Source: Wolbachia endosymbiont (group A) of Bibio marci (lineage in GTDB: Bacteria; Pseudomonadota; Alphaproteobacteria; Rickettsiales; Anaplasmataceae). From it: a DNA stretch of 64,000 bases. The notes under the pieces were generated by a model. That model saw nothing but the letters and a program-made list of their open reading frames with translations, did not search any database and was not told the origin of the DNA. Positions 19,865 through 31,434 of this stretch are shown here, in pieces. Position numbers and translations under genes: made by a program. The stretch is from contig NZ_OX366364.1 in the NCBI RefSeq assembly GCF_947251645.1, positions 1,240,001 through 1,304,000 on the forward strand. The letters run 5' to 3'. Every line of letters starts with the position of its first letter. The stretch's first letter is position 1.

Positions 19865-21130
19865 ATGAATATAGCTAATATCTTTATTTTTTTAGCTCTC
19901 TCTCTTATAACTAGCTTTCATTTCGTCCATGCACAAATATTATACACATGGTCTCAAGTTATCCCAGAAAATAAATTAAGCATACGTGCAATTACAGACA
20001 ATGACATGTGTCCCATTGTTTATGTCGATGGCGAGGAAATAGAAATGCTGAATCGCAGCTCAATTAACAATGGTGATCATAACGAAACAGTTTGTGAACT
20101 GACAGTACAAACAAGTGCCAAAAACATTAGTATTGAGGATCTACGAGTTCCTATATTACCAGAAAAGGTTAATAAAATTGCTTTTATTGGTGACACGGGT
20201 TGTAGAATAAATATGTTATTTCAGCAGGAATGTAATTCGGTAGATAGCTGGCCTTTAAAAAAAAATTTAGATTCAATCGCCCTTCATAAACCAGATTTAA
20301 TTATCCATGTTGGTGATTATCATTATAGACAAACAAAATGTAGAAATACAAAAAAGTGTGGCGATATTTATGGATATAATAAAGAAGCTTGGTACGCTGA
20401 TTGGTTTGAGCCTGCAAAGGATATTTCATTACAATCCCCTTTCCTTTTTGTTCGTGGAAACCATGAGAGTTGTGATAGAGCTTATGAAGGATGGCTCAGA
20501 TATCTAGATTCATACCCTTTTTCGCCTGAAAAATGTGAAAATCTTGTTTCTAGTTGGTCTTTAGATGCTGGACCGATGAAATTTTTTATCTTCGACTCTT
20601 CATCCGGTGAGGATATTTTTACAACCCAAAGCACAATTGATGCTTTTGAAAGGCAATTTGATAAATTGATACAAGATAAGCCCACGTGGTTTTTAACTCA
20701 TAAACCGCTTTGGAGATCTCCAAAAAAAGAATTTTTGACATTAAAAAGCCATGGTAATCTTACACAAATTGAAGCTTTTGGAGATAAATTTCCAAGCAAT
20801 GTTACTACCATAGTTTCTGGCCACATTCATATAGCCCAGATTTTATTAATGGATAATGCTCCAGACCAGATTATAGTTGGAAACGGTGGTACATTATTAC
20901 ACGCTCAAGATCAAGAGCCTGTTTATCAAAATGTAGAATTTGACTATTCAAATGGTAGAAACTACTTAGCACACGAGGTTAGAAACTTTTTCGGTTTTGG
21001 CTTTGCAATACTAAACTTAGATGATCACAAATTTACCTTCTATAATCAACACAATAAGGAAATGTATTCTGCGAAGCTAACAGAAGATTTTAAACTTAAA
21101 CGGATTAAAACTATAGTCAATTCATTTTAG
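19865..21130 (+). CDS. Secreted calcineurin-like metallophosphoesterase (acid phosphatase-like)
   Basis: A 421-residue protein with a signal peptide (about 1-23, ending FHFVHAQ). The dimetal site of calcineurin-like phosphoesterases is complete: IAFIGDTG, IIHVGDYHYR, FVRGNHES, a later histidine in FLTHKPLW, and SGHIHIAQ. The spacing resembles purple acid phosphatase-type enzymes. It is probably exported to the periplasm and hydrolyses phosphate esters; the substrate is unknown. It is monocistronic and converges on dnaA. Confidence 0.88.
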   Translation: MNIANIFIFLALSLITSFHFVHAQILYTWSQVIPENKLSIRAITDNDMCPIVYVDGEEIEMLNRSSINNGDHNETVCELTVQTSAKNISIEDLRVPILPEKVNKIAFIGDTGCRINMLFQQECNSVDSWPLKKNLDSIALHKPDLIIHVGDYHYRQTKCRNTKKCGDIYGYNKEAWYADWFEPAKDISLQSPFLFVRGNHESCDRAYEGWLRYLDSYPFSPEKCENLVSSWSLDAGPMKFFIFDSSSGEDIFTTQSTIDAFERQFDKLIQDKPTWFLTHKPLWRSPKKEFLTLKSHGNLTQIEAFGDKFPSNVTTIVSGHIHIAQILLMDNAPDQIIVGNGGTLLHAQDQEPVYQNVEFDYSNGRNYLAHEVRNFFGFGFAILNLDDHKFTFYNQHNKEMYSAKLTEDFKLKRIKTIVNSF

Positions 21131-21157
21131 GATTTGTTATTAGCTATTTTAAAAACG

Positions 21158-22540
21158 CTACTTAAACATCTTTTTTAATCGATTGATTTCATCAGCAAAT
21201 TTTGAGTCGGTCTTTATAAAATTTTCTACTTGTTTTACTGCATGTATAACAGTAGCATGGTCTCTGCCACCAAAGTTTCTCCCAATATCTGGTAGGCTTT
21301 TTTGCGTAAATTTTTTGGCAAAATACATAGCTATTTGTCTTGGCCTTGCAAGACTGCGAAGCCTTCTATTGGATTGCATATCTGCAACCTTTATATTGAA
21401 AAATTCAGCTACTTTCTTTTGTATTTCTTCTATTGTGACTGACCTATGATTTGACCTCAGAAGATCGATTAGGGTTTCACTAGCTGATTCTACCGTCATA
21501 CTTCTTCCAATTAATGAGGTATGGGTAATCTTATTTAATGCTCCTTCTAATTCTCTTATATTAGATTTGATGTTCCTTGCTAAAAACTCTAGGACATCTT
21601 TCGGAACATACATATTCATCTGCTCCACTTTTGCCTGCAATATACCAAGCCTTAATTCAAAAGTTGTTTCATTAATATCTGCCACCAACCCCCAACCGAG
21701 TCGTGATCTTATTCTTTCTTCCACTCCATCAAGATCACTAGGAGACCTATCAGCTGATATAACCAATTGTTTATTTTGGTCTATCAATGCATTGAAAGTG
21801 TGAAAAAATTCTTCTTGTGTACTATCTTTACCACTGATAAATTGCACATCATCTACCATCAATACATCTACTGATCTAAATTGCTCTTTAAACAACATAA
21901 TATCTTTGCTTCGCAGCGCTGTAATATATTGGTACATGAATTTCTCTGCTGATAAATATACTACTTTTCTTTTTTCTGATGGGGAATTGACTATGTGCCA
22001 AGCTATAGCATGCATTAGATGTGTTTTACCAAGTCCCACTCCACCATATAGAAACAAAGGATTGCTGCCTAATATTGGATCTATAGATTCTGCCACACGC
22101 TTTGCCGCCGTAAATGCTAATTCATTTGACTTTCCTACCACAAAATTATCAAAAGTGAATCTGGGATCCAGTGGTGAACCAAGATTATGATTACTTTCCT
22201 CTCTGTTTTTTAGTATAACATTAGAATTTGAATTCCTTTCCTCAATTACTTGAATATCAATAGAACATATACTTTTATCTTCGCTTTGCCATAATGATAG
22301 TATTTTTTTCATGTAATGAACTGTAATCCACTCTTTTATAAACCTTGTTGACACGGATAAAAGAACTTCCTCATTTCTGCTACTGATAAATTTTAGCGAA
22401 CTCAGCCAGCTGTTATATGTTGCTTCTCCATAAAGATTATAAAGACAATTTTGGATTTTTTCCCAAGTAACATTGTGATCCGTTACTGTAATAATCTGAT
22501 CAAAAAACATAGTAAAAACCTTAGGGCTAGTTAAGTTCAT
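21158..22540 (-). CDS. dnaA: Chromosomal replication initiator DnaA
   Basis: A 460-residue protein when started at the ATG at 22540. The open frame extends to 22585, but that adds a hydrophobic stretch not expected in DnaA; an internal ATG at 22510 is a shorter option. It has N-terminal domain I, AAA+ domain III with Walker [11 protein letters not shown], Walker [11 protein letters not shown] and SRLGWGL, and the domain IV DNA-binding signature [11 protein letters not shown] near the C-terminus. It initiates replication by binding DnaA boxes. Confidence 0.97.
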   Translation of the reverse strand: MNLTSPKVFTMFFDQIITVTDHNVTWEKIQNCLYNLYGEATYNSWLSSLKFISSRNEEVLLSVSTRFIKEWITVHYMKKILSLWQSEDKSICSIDIQVIEERNSNSNVILKNREESNHNLGSPLDPRFTFDNFVVGKSNELAFTAAKRVAESIDPILGSNPLFLYGGVGLGKTHLMHAIAWHIVNSPSEKRKVVYLSAEKFMYQYITALRSKDIMLFKEQFRSVDVLMVDDVQFISGKDSTQEEFFHTFNALIDQNKQLVISADRSPSDLDGVEERIRSRLGWGLVADINETTFELRLGILQAKVEQMNMYVPKDVLEFLARNIKSNIRELEGALNKITHTSLIGRSMTVESASETLIDLLRSNHRSVTIEEIQKKVAEFFNIKVADMQSNRRLRSLARPRQIAMYFAKKFTQKSLPDIGRNFGGRDHATVIHAVKQVENFIKTDSKFADEINRLKKMFK

Positions 22541-22865
22541 ATACCACACCAAGAAAAAAGCAATAATTAGAAAAATATAAGACAATCAATAGCTTACTGC
22601 AAAATGAAAAGCTAATACTACTTAATACATACTAAAAATTATGGTGATTTTTGATGGGTTGTAAAGGGTATAAAAACACTAAAATTGATCATTTTTATTT
22701 CAAAGAAATGAAAAATTTGTAAATGTCGCTTGTATCGAGGATTAGAAGCATGCTATTAAAAATAGTAATACATTATGTATAAATAAGATGTTAAATTTAC
22801 TGGCAAATAAGTAAAGTATTCATATAAATATAGCTAACCTAATATAGATTTACTGAAGCAAATTT

Positions 22866-23603
22866 ATGATTATATTAAGTAATTTGAGTTGTTATGCTGT
22901 ATTCGGTATTGAACTAGAGTTTTACATTGAAGGAATAGAAAAAGAATATTTATTTCTGAATAGCATCAAAAATAAAATAGCATTTCTTGAATTTTCTTGC
23001 GAGAAGGAGAATTCTACACATCAATATGAGATAAAAAGTGGTTGTTATACGAACTCCGACAATTTAATTAAGCATTTTGAGTTAGCAAAACAATCACTTA
23101 CTGAAGTAGCACAAAAACTAGGCGGGAATGTTTCTTTTAAAGCAAAGCCCTATTTGGATAGAGCAGGCAGTGCATTAAATGTGCATGTTAATCTCGTGAA
23201 TTCAAATAACGATAACCTATTTTATATCAATGAGCAAAAGTACAGTGACTATCTGATTCACAGTATTGGTGGATTATGCACAATGATGAAAAAACATATG
23301 TTGTTTTTTGCTCCAAATGATGATTCATATTTAAGATTTCAGTACCCGGATATTCACACTCCAACTACGATTAGTTGGGGAGTAAATAACAGAACTGCTG
23401 CGATAAGAATTCCCTATTTTGGCAACGATTCCAAAAGATGCCGCCTAGAGCACCGTGTTCCTGGAGCAGACTGTAACCTTGAAAAAGTACTCACAGCAAT
23501 AATTGAAGGTATAGTTTTTGGTATAGAGAACAAAATTGCTCCGCCAAATAGAGTGTATGGCATTGCATCTGATCCTCAATATGAGATGGAGAGTTTAATA
23601 TAA
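22866..23603 (+). CDS. Glutamine synthetase-like protein, short form
   Basis: A 245-residue protein matching only the catalytic domain of glutamine synthetase. Visible parts are AGSALNVHVNL (the glutamate/metal-binding GSGMHVH-type motif), ISWGVNNRTAAIRIP (ATP-binding) and CRLEHRVPGADCN. Usual GlnA is about 440-470 residues; the N-terminal beta-grasp and part of the barrel are absent. It may be a decayed gamma-glutamyl ligase or a reduced functional relative. It starts at an ATG with no strong binding site and converges with the next gene across 3 bp. Confidence 0.8.
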   Translation: MIILSNLSCYAVFGIELEFYIEGIEKEYLFLNSIKNKIAFLEFSCEKENSTHQYEIKSGCYTNSDNLIKHFELAKQSLTEVAQKLGGNVSFKAKPYLDRAGSALNVHVNLVNSNNDNLFYINEQKYSDYLIHSIGGLCTMMKKHMLFFAPNDDSYLRFQYPDIHTPTTISWGVNNRTAAIRIPYFGNDSKRCRLEHRVPGADCNLEKVLTAIIEGIVFGIENKIAPPNRVYGIASDPQYEMESLI

Positions 23604-23606
23604 ACT

Positions 23607-24191
23607 CTAATCACGTTGGTTAACAACACCTTCCATAGTTAGCTGCTCTGGCATTCTCATTAAGTTATCACTGAAAAAAGTCCTCGGAGCCTTGGTAGGT
23701 TCTTTGACTTCTTGGTAACATCCATTCATATGCATAGGAGGGGATCGCATTAAATTCATATAGTTCGTTGCGTATTTAGTCTGACTTGTATCATCAGCCC
23801 CAGCAAGTGAGTTACCGTCAAGGTCCATATGTTTAGGTAATCCATTTTTCATTTCTTCTTCTGCTCTTTTCCTCATTATTTCTTCTAGCTCAGTTTCAGT
23901 TCTTTTTGGTTCTTTTTCGGATATTTCCATATCTTTTTCTTCACCTTCATCAACACTGCTATACCCTTCATCTTCTGAAACACCAGTAATTTCAGCAGGC
24001 CGTTCTTTTTTAGTTCTTATTTTATGAATCAGCGAAAGTAATAAGTAAGTAACCACAGCAGCAGAAATGATAATGGCTATCTTTGCGGCAATGTGGATTG
24101 CTGTTAAAAATATTAAAGCTGATAAAGCTCCAGCTAATCCAGACACAATAACTTTTCTCTTGCCTTTTGTTACATTTAAAATTGCCACCAT
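23607..24191 (-). CDS. Hypothetical membrane protein with charged cytoplasmic tail
   Basis: 194 residues. Two adjacent hydrophobic helices (about 14-32 and 36-54) are followed by an acidic Glu/Lys-rich linker and a Met/Pro-containing tail. AGAGG lies upstream of the ATG. No family is recognised. A helical hairpin plus long polar tail resembles proteins that insert in host or bacterial membranes, but this is only a shape argument. Confidence 0.7.
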   Translation of the reverse strand: MVAILNVTKGKRKVIVSGLAGALSALIFLTAIHIAAKIAIIISAAVVTYLLLSLIHKIRTKKERPAEITGVSEDEGYSSVDEGEEKDMEISEKEPKRTETELEEIMRKRAEEEMKNGLPKHMDLDGNSLAGADDTSQTKYATNYMNLMRSPPMHMNGCYQEVKEPTKAPRTFFSDNLMRMPEQLTMEGVVNQRD

Positions 24192-24366
24192 AATAACCTC
24201 TCAAATGCTGTTCTAGAATTATTATACAGAAATTTTCTTATACTTGCAATTTTGCGAAAATTTTAATTATTTGCGTAAAGTTTTAAAGCTATACAAGGAT
24301 TAATTAATATGCAATGTATCTCGACTATAATATTGTACAAACGCACATATTCAGTTAACATTCAAC

Positions 24367-27300
24367 ATGCAGAGCTTACTCATAGAGCGAAACAGGGCGG
24401 TGGTATTATTACTTATAGTAATTTTTATCTTCGGTTCATACGTTTATGTAAAAATGCCAAGGGAAAGTAATCCTGATATACAGATTCCTATAATCAGCGT
24501 GTTTGTTGGACTTCCTGGGATTTCTGCTCAAGATAGTGAAAAGCTATTAGTGCTTCCTATAGAAAACGAACTAAGATCCATCGAAGGTGTAAGAGAACTA
24601 AAGGCATTCGCGACTAATGATGGTGCTCACATGATACTCGAATTTGGAACAGAGTATGATAATAAAGAAGTGCTCGATAATGTCCGTTCAAAGCTTTCAA
24701 ACATAAAATCGAAGTTACCTGTTGAAGCAGAATCTGCGATAATCAATGAAATAAACTTGAGCTTATTTCCGATACTCAATGTCGGCTTAATTGGTAATTT
24801 GCCAGAAAGAGCCTTAACTGAAATAGCACGCAAGCTAAAGAAAGAAATAGAGTCTCTGCCAAATGTTCTCAAAGTTGAAGTAGCGGGTATGCGTAAAGAA
24901 ACAGTAGAAGTGATAGTTGAGCCCACAGTTCTAACAAAATATAACATTCAATCAAACGAAATATTCCAAGCTATATCAAGCAATAATAGACTAGTGGGAG
25001 CTGGGTCACTGGAAAATGATACCGGTAAATATTCGATTAAAATATCAGGGTTATTAAAAGATATAGAAGATATTATGAATATTCCTATTAGATCTCAAGG
25101 CGATGCAGTTTTGAGAATCAAAGATATAGCAAAAGTATACCCTAGGTTCGAGGATCACCAAGGATTTGCTCGCATTAATGGATTACCTAGTGTCGTGCTA
25201 GAAATTTCAAAACGTAACGGAAAAAACATAATGACACAGTAAATCAAGTAAAATACTTAATGGATAAGGCAAAAGATCAATTACCTGAAAATTTAAAAGT
25301 GGTGTACTTAAATGACCAGTCAAAAAACGTCCGCGATGTGCTTGATGACTTGGAAAACGGCATAATATTTGCTGTGTTGTTAATATTGATCATAATGATG
25401 CTTTCTATGGGAACAAGGATTGCTATTCTTGTGGCACTCTCGATAACCGGTTCCTTTCTCATTGGGATAATAGCTCTTTACTTTATGGGCATAACCTTAA
25501 ATATCGTTGTGCTCTTCAGTTTAATCATGGCTGTTGGCATGCTGGTTGATGATGCAATTGTGATCAGCGAATATGCCGATAGAAAGATGATCTGCGGAAT
25601 GGACAAAGTAGAAGCCTTTCACACTTCAGTTCGCGATATGTTTTATCCGGTTCTATCATCGACGTTAACTAAATTAGCAGTGTTTTTTCCTCTATTATTC
25701 TGGCCTGATACTGTTGGTAAATTCATGCAGTACATACCAATTACAATAATTCTAACTTTGACTGGATCGCTCATTATGGCTTTGGTTTTTATACCAACAC
25801 TTGGTGCAATATTTGGTAAGCCTTCAATAACTTCAAAAAAAGAAATAAAAAAAATGAGTGCTATAGAAAGTGGTGAGATAAAAAATGCTGGGCCTATAAT
25901 AAGAGCTTACATACGCATGCTAGAGAAGGTTTTAGATCATCCTAAAAAATTCATATGTGCTACTGTATTCGTCCTGTTTTCATTTAGTGTGCTGTACTTT
26001 ACCTTTGGTCCTGGAGTGAAGTTTTTTCCGAAAGTGGATTCAGATAATATTTTAATCAGTGTTAAAGCAAAAGAAAGCTTATCAGCCAAAGAACGAGATT
26101 TGATACTAAAAGAAGTGGAAGAACGCATTTTGAGCGTTGAAAAAGAAATTCATGTTTCTTATGCCAGATCAGGAGCATTTTCAGACAACGTTATCGCCAG
26201 AATTCAACTAGAACTTATGGATTGGCGCTTCAGGCGCAAAGCTAAGCACATATTAAACGATATAAGAAGCAGTGTGCAAGACATGAAAGGAATAATAATT
26301 AATGTTCAAGAGGAAAAGTCAGGACCGTCGGCTGACAAGCCAATACAAATTAACCTCAGCGGAAGTGCATCCAATCTGAATTTAGCAGCAGAGAAAATTC
26401 TAAAAATTATGGACCAACCTTCATCCGGGTTTATAAATATTCAAGATAGCAGATCAGCACCTGAAATAGAGTGGAATATGAGTGTTGATAAGAGTAAAGC
26501 TACAAGTTCTGGAGTAAGTGTTGCAACCATTGGCGATTTTATAAAGATGGTTACAAATGGAGTGTTGATTGGAAAATATAGACCAAATAACACGGATGAA
26601 GAAATCGATATTGTACTCCGTTTCCCCAGAAGGGACCGCAACATGAAGACTATAGATAATCTTTTTATCAATACAGTTAATGGCCCGTATCCTATGAGCA
26701 ACATAGTAAAATATGCTCCCGAAAAAAAGGTAAACAAACTAAATAGGATTGATGGATTACGTACAGTGACAATTTCCGCTGATGTGGATACTGGCTATCT
26801 TGTTGATGAAAGAGTAAAGTTCATTCAGAATTCTATTGCCCAGGATTGGGACAAGGGAGTAAAAATTGATTTTAAAGGCGACAAAGAAGATCAACAAAAA
26901 TCAGGAGCATTTTTGTTAAAGGCTTTTATATTAGCGATTACACTAATGATATTGGTATTAGTGACACAGTTTAATAATGTATACCATACATTTATCGTAA
27001 TGACAGCAGTGTTTTTATCCACCACATGTGTGTTTTTTGTTTTCTTTCTTATCCAACAAGTTTTCGTAGTTGTTATGTGTGGAGTGGGGATAATTGCTTT
27101 GGCAGGAATTATAGTGAATAATAACATACTATTGCTTGATGCCTTTCGTCACCAAATTAAGGTACACAAAAATGACATCAAGCGATGTGTAATAAACGCT
27201 GCAATTTCTCGCGTTAGGCCAATATTGCTTACCGTTGCAACCACAGTTCTTGGTTTAATACCGATGATTACCAGGTTAAATATCAATTTTTTTACGCTAC

Positions 27301-27440
27301 AAATCACATATGATGCTCCATCAAGCCAGTGGTGGGTTGACATTTCAACAACCATAGCAAGTGGAATATTGGCTGCAACGGTTTTAACTTTATTCTTTAC
27401 TCCTGCGTTGCTTGTCATACAAAGACATGAAAAAACTTGA
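24367..27440 (+). pseudogene. RND-family efflux transporter (AcrB-like), split by one frameshift
   Basis: Two adjacent frames (24367-25242, 291 aa; 25260-27440, 726 aa) together cover a full RND permease of about 1020 residues. The first has TM1 and the porter-domain start (MPRESNPDIQIP, LEFGTEYD). The second continues with TM2-TM6 (GMLVDDAIVISEY), the second porter half and TM8-TM12 (GIIVNNNILLLDAF). At about 25230 AACATAATGACACAG reads to a stop; restoring one base gives NIMDTVNQVKYLMDK and a continuous frame. All other domains look intact, so the lesion is recent, or a sequencing error, or is tolerated by slippage. Confidence 0.88.
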
Positions 27441-27528
27441 CTTAAATTAGCAATCATTTAACATTTAAGATAGCGTTCTTTGCCCGTTGAAGCTATAATT
27501 ATAACTAATTACATTGGATTTATTTATT

Positions 27529-29091
27529 ATGATTGCTAATCGTAAAAGCAGTGTTAAGCAGAAAAGTAACAAGAATAACATAGTTGGAAGCCTTGATGTA
27601 ATAAAAACAGCAGGAGAGCTTTCACTTCAAAAAGGTTTGGCTTTTGATGTTGTAATAAAGGCACTAGAAAGTGCTATAGAAGCAGTGGCTTATCAAAAAT
27701 ATGGTAGCAAAAGTAAAATTGTAGTTAATATAGATAGAAATACAGGCAAAGTTACTTCATACAGAAAACTAAAAGTTATTGATGACGAATCAAATGAAGA
27801 AGAGAACACTGAGTATGAATCAATTACGCTTACACAAGCTAAATTAATAAAAGGAGATGCAAAAATTGGAGATACTGTTAGTGAATTGCTCTCTCTTAAC
27901 ACTGATCTTGCTTCAGCAAGAATTGCCCAGCAGAAGATTGCTCAAATAATTAAAGATGAAGAGTCAAAAAAGCAATATGAGGAATTTAAAGATAAGGCGG
28001 GAGAAATAAGGTATGGTATTGTTAAACAAGTAGAATATTCAGATCTTATTATAGACATAAATGGCACTAGGGCATACCTTCCTTTGCGAAATTTGACCGG
28101 TGGTGAATCATTTCGTGAAGGCGATAAGGTTAAAGCTTACATACAGACTGTTAAGCGCTCTGATGATGGACGTCAAATTATTCTTTCTAGGACTCATGAA
28201 GGCTTTTTAGAGGCATTATTAAATCAAGAAATACCAGAAATTGCTGACAGGTTAGTAACAATTAAAGGTATAGCTAGAGACGCCGGCTCAAGGTCTAAGG
28301 TCGCTGTTTTCTCTCCTGACAAGAACATTGATCCAGTAGGTGCTTGTGTTGGAGTTAAGGGAGATAGAATAAAAACTATTATACACGAATTAAATGGTGA
28401 AAAAATTGACGTTATAAATTACTCCTCAGATTTGGGTCAATTTGTTATTAAAGCCATTACTCCTGCAGAAGTATCGAAGGTTATTATTGATGAAAATGAA
28501 AATTGCATAGAGTTAATAGTTGCTGAAGATCAATTGAGTTTAGCTATAGGAAAAAAGGGCCAGAATGTAAGATTAGCTTCAGAGCTTGTTGGATGGAAAA
28601 TTGAGATATTAAGCACTCAGCAAGAATCAGAAAGGCGAAGTAAAGAACTTAGTCAATGTTCAGCTTTATTTGCTGAAGCTTTAAACTTAGAAGAGATTAT
28701 GGGTCAGCTATTGGTAACAGAAGGTTTTTCAAGCGTAGAAGATATATCCAGCGCTTCAATTAAAGAGCTTGCTTCAATAGAGGGCTTTAATGAAGATATT
28801 GCAAACGAACTTCATAATAGAGCAAACAAGTACCTGAAAACAGAAAATGATAGAAAAATAGAAGAGCTAAAAAGTTTAGGTATGGAAGATGATGTAATCA
28901 ATTTAACTTTATCAATAGACAATAAAATTGCTCTTAGTAAACATGATATTAAGACTTTAGAGGACATAGCAGATTTATCAAGTTATGAGTTTTGCAGCAT
29001 GCTCTCTTCCTCAGCTGATAGCAAAGAAAATCTAAAAGATACAGTAGATTCAATAATCATAGAAGCACGTAAAAAGCTTGGATTAATATAA
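27529..29091 (+). CDS. nusA: Transcription termination/antitermination factor NusA
   Basis: 520 residues when started at the ATG at 27529; the frame extends to a TTG at 27514. It has an N-terminal RNA-polymerase-binding domain, an S1 domain (EIRYGIVKQVEYSDLIIDI), tandem KH domains (DPVGACVGVKGDRIKTI and LAIGKKGQNVRLASELVGW), and a helical C-terminus with two degenerate helix-hairpin-helix repeats. It modulates pausing, termination and antitermination. It heads the conserved nusA-infB-rbfA operon. Confidence 0.96.
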   Translation: MIANRKSSVKQKSNKNNIVGSLDVIKTAGELSLQKGLAFDVVIKALESAIEAVAYQKYGSKSKIVVNIDRNTGKVTSYRKLKVIDDESNEEENTEYESITLTQAKLIKGDAKIGDTVSELLSLNTDLASARIAQQKIAQIIKDEESKKQYEEFKDKAGEIRYGIVKQVEYSDLIIDINGTRAYLPLRNLTGGESFREGDKVKAYIQTVKRSDDGRQIILSRTHEGFLEALLNQEIPEIADRLVTIKGIARDAGSRSKVAVFSPDKNIDPVGACVGVKGDRIKTIIHELNGEKIDVINYSSDLGQFVIKAITPAEVSKVIIDENENCIELIVAEDQLSLAIGKKGQNVRLASELVGWKIEILSTQQESERRSKELSQCSALFAEALNLEEIMGQLLVTEGFSSVEDISSASIKELASIEGFNEDIANELHNRANKYLKTENDRKIEELKSLGMEDDVINLTLSIDNKIALSKHDIKTLEDIADLSSYEFCSMLSSSADSKENLKDTVDSIIIEARKKLGLI

Positions 29092-29100
29092 TAAAATAAT

Positions 29101-31425
29101 ATGAATAATGAAGATATCAGTAATAAAAAATTAACGCTCCAAGGCTTAAGCAAGCTTAAATTAGACCTCAATTTAAACTCTTCAGCTAGCCCAAGTACTG
29201 GAGCTACAGTAGTAAAAAAAAGAAGAAAAAAATCTCATGATGCAGAAGAACATAATTTATTTGACGAGAGTAAATTATGTTCTTTAACAGAGAAAGAACA
29301 AATTTTCCGCATTAATGCTGTGCAGAATGCTGCTTTGCTGAAAGAAAGAAATCAGAGAGAAGAAAAAGAGAAAACAGCAAAAGAAGACAGCAATAAAGAG
29401 ATTGACGAGAAAAATGAAGCGGACGCTTTATCTAAAGAAATAAATAAGAAAGTTTTAAGTGATACTCACTTAGTTGAACTAAGAGAAGATAATATTGACT
29501 ATGAGGGCGACGATAAAAAGTCTTCTAAAGTCAACAAAGATATATATTCTAAGCATTCTAAACTGGTAATTGCACAGGCAATAGATGAAAAAACTGAACA
29601 ACCCCCTGTATTTAAGCAAAGATTTGGTATAAGAGGTAGAAAGTCAAAGTTTACTAAGGGTAAAAATATATCAAGAGAAGTTATTGTACTAGACAAAATA
29701 ACTATCAGGGAGTTATCTATTCGTATGGCAGAAGATAGCAAGAGTGTGCTAAAAATGTTCAAAGAAGAAGTTGGTGAGAGTTATAGAGTAGATGATCTGG
29801 TGGATCCAGATATAGCATGTGAAATAGTGAAAAAATTTAATCATACGGCCAAACGAGTGAGCGATGCCAACAAAGAAAAGGATTTATTTTTTATAGAAGG
29901 CAGAGAAAGCCTGCTTAAAAAACTTAAACCACCAATCGTCACTTTTATGGGCCACGTGGATCATGGTAAAACCTCATTGCTCGATGCATTTCGTGAATCT
30001 AATGTTGCAGAAAGAGAGTCAGGTGGCATAACTCAACACATAGGTGCTTATCAAATAACGACAAAAGATAAGCAAAAAATTACTTTCATTGATACACCAG
30101 GACATGAAGCGTTCACTGCGATGCGTGCATGTGGTGCCAATATTACTAATATAGTTGTAATAGTAGTTGCAGCTGACGATGGAATCATGAAACAAACAGT
30201 TGAAGCAATAAATCATGCAAAAGCAGCAAATGTTTCTATTATAGTTGCTATTAATAAAATTGATAAATCTGAGCCTGGTGATGTAGAAAAAATAATTAAT
30301 AGTTTGCCTCAATATGATCTCATTCCTGAAGAGCTTGGTGGTGATGTTATAATTGTGCCAGTATCAGCAAAAAAGAAAACTAATTTAGATAAACTAGAAG
30401 AGGCAATTTTGTTAATCGCTGAATTAATGAAGCTAGAAGCAATAGAAGATTGTCGAGCACTTGGATGGGTAATAGAATCCAAAATAGATAAAGCAAAAGG
30501 AATATCAGCTACGTTGATAGTTGAGGAAGGAACGTTAAAGGTTGGTGATATATTGGTAGTTGGTACAACATACAGTAAAGTACGTAGTATGGTTAATCAC
30601 CTTGGTCAAAGAGAAAAAGCAGCGCTACCCTCCGCTCCAATTGAAATTACTGGTCTAAATGGTGTGCCAAATACTGGAGATAAATTTGTTGTTGTAAATT
30701 CTGAAAAGCAGGCGCGTGAAATTGTTGAATACAGGCTAGAGTTGATCAAGAAAAAGAAAGAAGATTTGGGCGACAATAATTTAGATATATTCAGTCGTAA
30801 TGACAGTAAAACAGAAGAACTATCTGTAGTTTTAAAGTGCGATGTAACTGGTTCTATTGAAGCAATATCAAGTTCAATTGATAAACTCGGTAAAGACCAA
30901 GTGAAATTAAATATCCTACACAAAGCAGTAGGAGGGATAACAGATTCAGATGTGCTGCTTGCAGAAGCATCAAGTGCAGTAATTTTAGCTTTTAATGTAA
31001 AAGTGGACTCAAAAATAAGGGATTTGGCAAAACAAAAAGGTATAGAAATACATACTTATAACATAATATACGAGCTCATTGACGACATGAGAATGTATTT
31101 AACTAAAATGTTAAAGCCTATTACACGAGAGGTTCGTGTTGGTTCTGCATCTGTAAGGCAAATATTTAATGTACCTAAAGCTGGTAATATCATTGGATGT
31201 TATGTAAGTGATGGAGTCATAAAAAAAGATTCCTTAATTAAGGTAGTGCGTGGTGGCAAATTGGTGCATGAAGGAAAGTTAAAAGCACTACGTAGATTTA
31301 AAGATGATGTTAAAGAAGTAGGTGTAAACTTTGAATGCGGAGTATCACTAGAGGGTAATATCGATATTAAAGTTGGAGATATTTTGGAAGCTTATCAATT
31401 AGTGCAAGAAGAAAGGGTGTTATAG
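29101..31425 (+). CDS. infB: Translation initiation factor IF-2
   Basis: 774 residues. A charged, poorly conserved N-terminal third is followed by the IF2_N domain and the GTPase domain with G1 GHVDHGKTS (284-292), G3 DTPGHEAF, G4 NKID and G5 SAKKK. Domain II and the C-terminal fMet-tRNA-binding domain follow. It places initiator tRNA on the 30S subunit. It lies 9 bp after nusA and 9 bp before rbfA. Confidence 0.97.
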   Translation: MNNEDISNKKLTLQGLSKLKLDLNLNSSASPSTGATVVKKRRKKSHDAEEHNLFDESKLCSLTEKEQIFRINAVQNAALLKERNQREEKEKTAKEDSNKEIDEKNEADALSKEINKKVLSDTHLVELREDNIDYEGDDKKSSKVNKDIYSKHSKLVIAQAIDEKTEQPPVFKQRFGIRGRKSKFTKGKNISREVIVLDKITIRELSIRMAEDSKSVLKMFKEEVGESYRVDDLVDPDIACEIVKKFNHTAKRVSDANKEKDLFFIEGRESLLKKLKPPIVTFMGHVDHGKTSLLDAFRESNVAERESGGITQHIGAYQITTKDKQKITFIDTPGHEAFTAMRACGANITNIVVIVVAADDGIMKQTVEAINHAKAANVSIIVAINKIDKSEPGDVEKIINSLPQYDLIPEELGGDVIIVPVSAKKKTNLDKLEEAILLIAELMKLEAIEDCRALGWVIESKIDKAKGISATLIVEEGTLKVGDILVVGTTYSKVRSMVNHLGQREKAALPSAPIEITGLNGVPNTGDKFVVVNSEKQAREIVEYRLELIKKKKEDLGDNNLDIFSRNDSKTEELSVVLKCDVTGSIEAISSSIDKLGKDQVKLNILHKAVGGITDSDVLLAEASSAVILAFNVKVDSKIRDLAKQKGIEIHTYNIIYELIDDMRMYLTKMLKPITREVRVGSASVRQIFNVPKAGNIIGCYVSDGVIKKDSLIKVVRGGKLVHEGKLKALRRFKDDVKEVGVNFECGVSLEGNIDIKVGDILEAYQLVQEERVL

Positions 31426-31434
31426 TAGCTGGAT

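Noticed and set aside
22541..22585. N-terminal 15-residue extension of DnaA
   Set aside because: The extra residues are hydrophobic and precede the normal DnaA start; no binding site supports the upstream ATG.
22541..22865. Intergenic region upstream of dnaA as the replication origin
   Set aside because: No cluster of TTATCCACA boxes is visible there, and published Wolbachia origins are located elsewhere, next to hemE.
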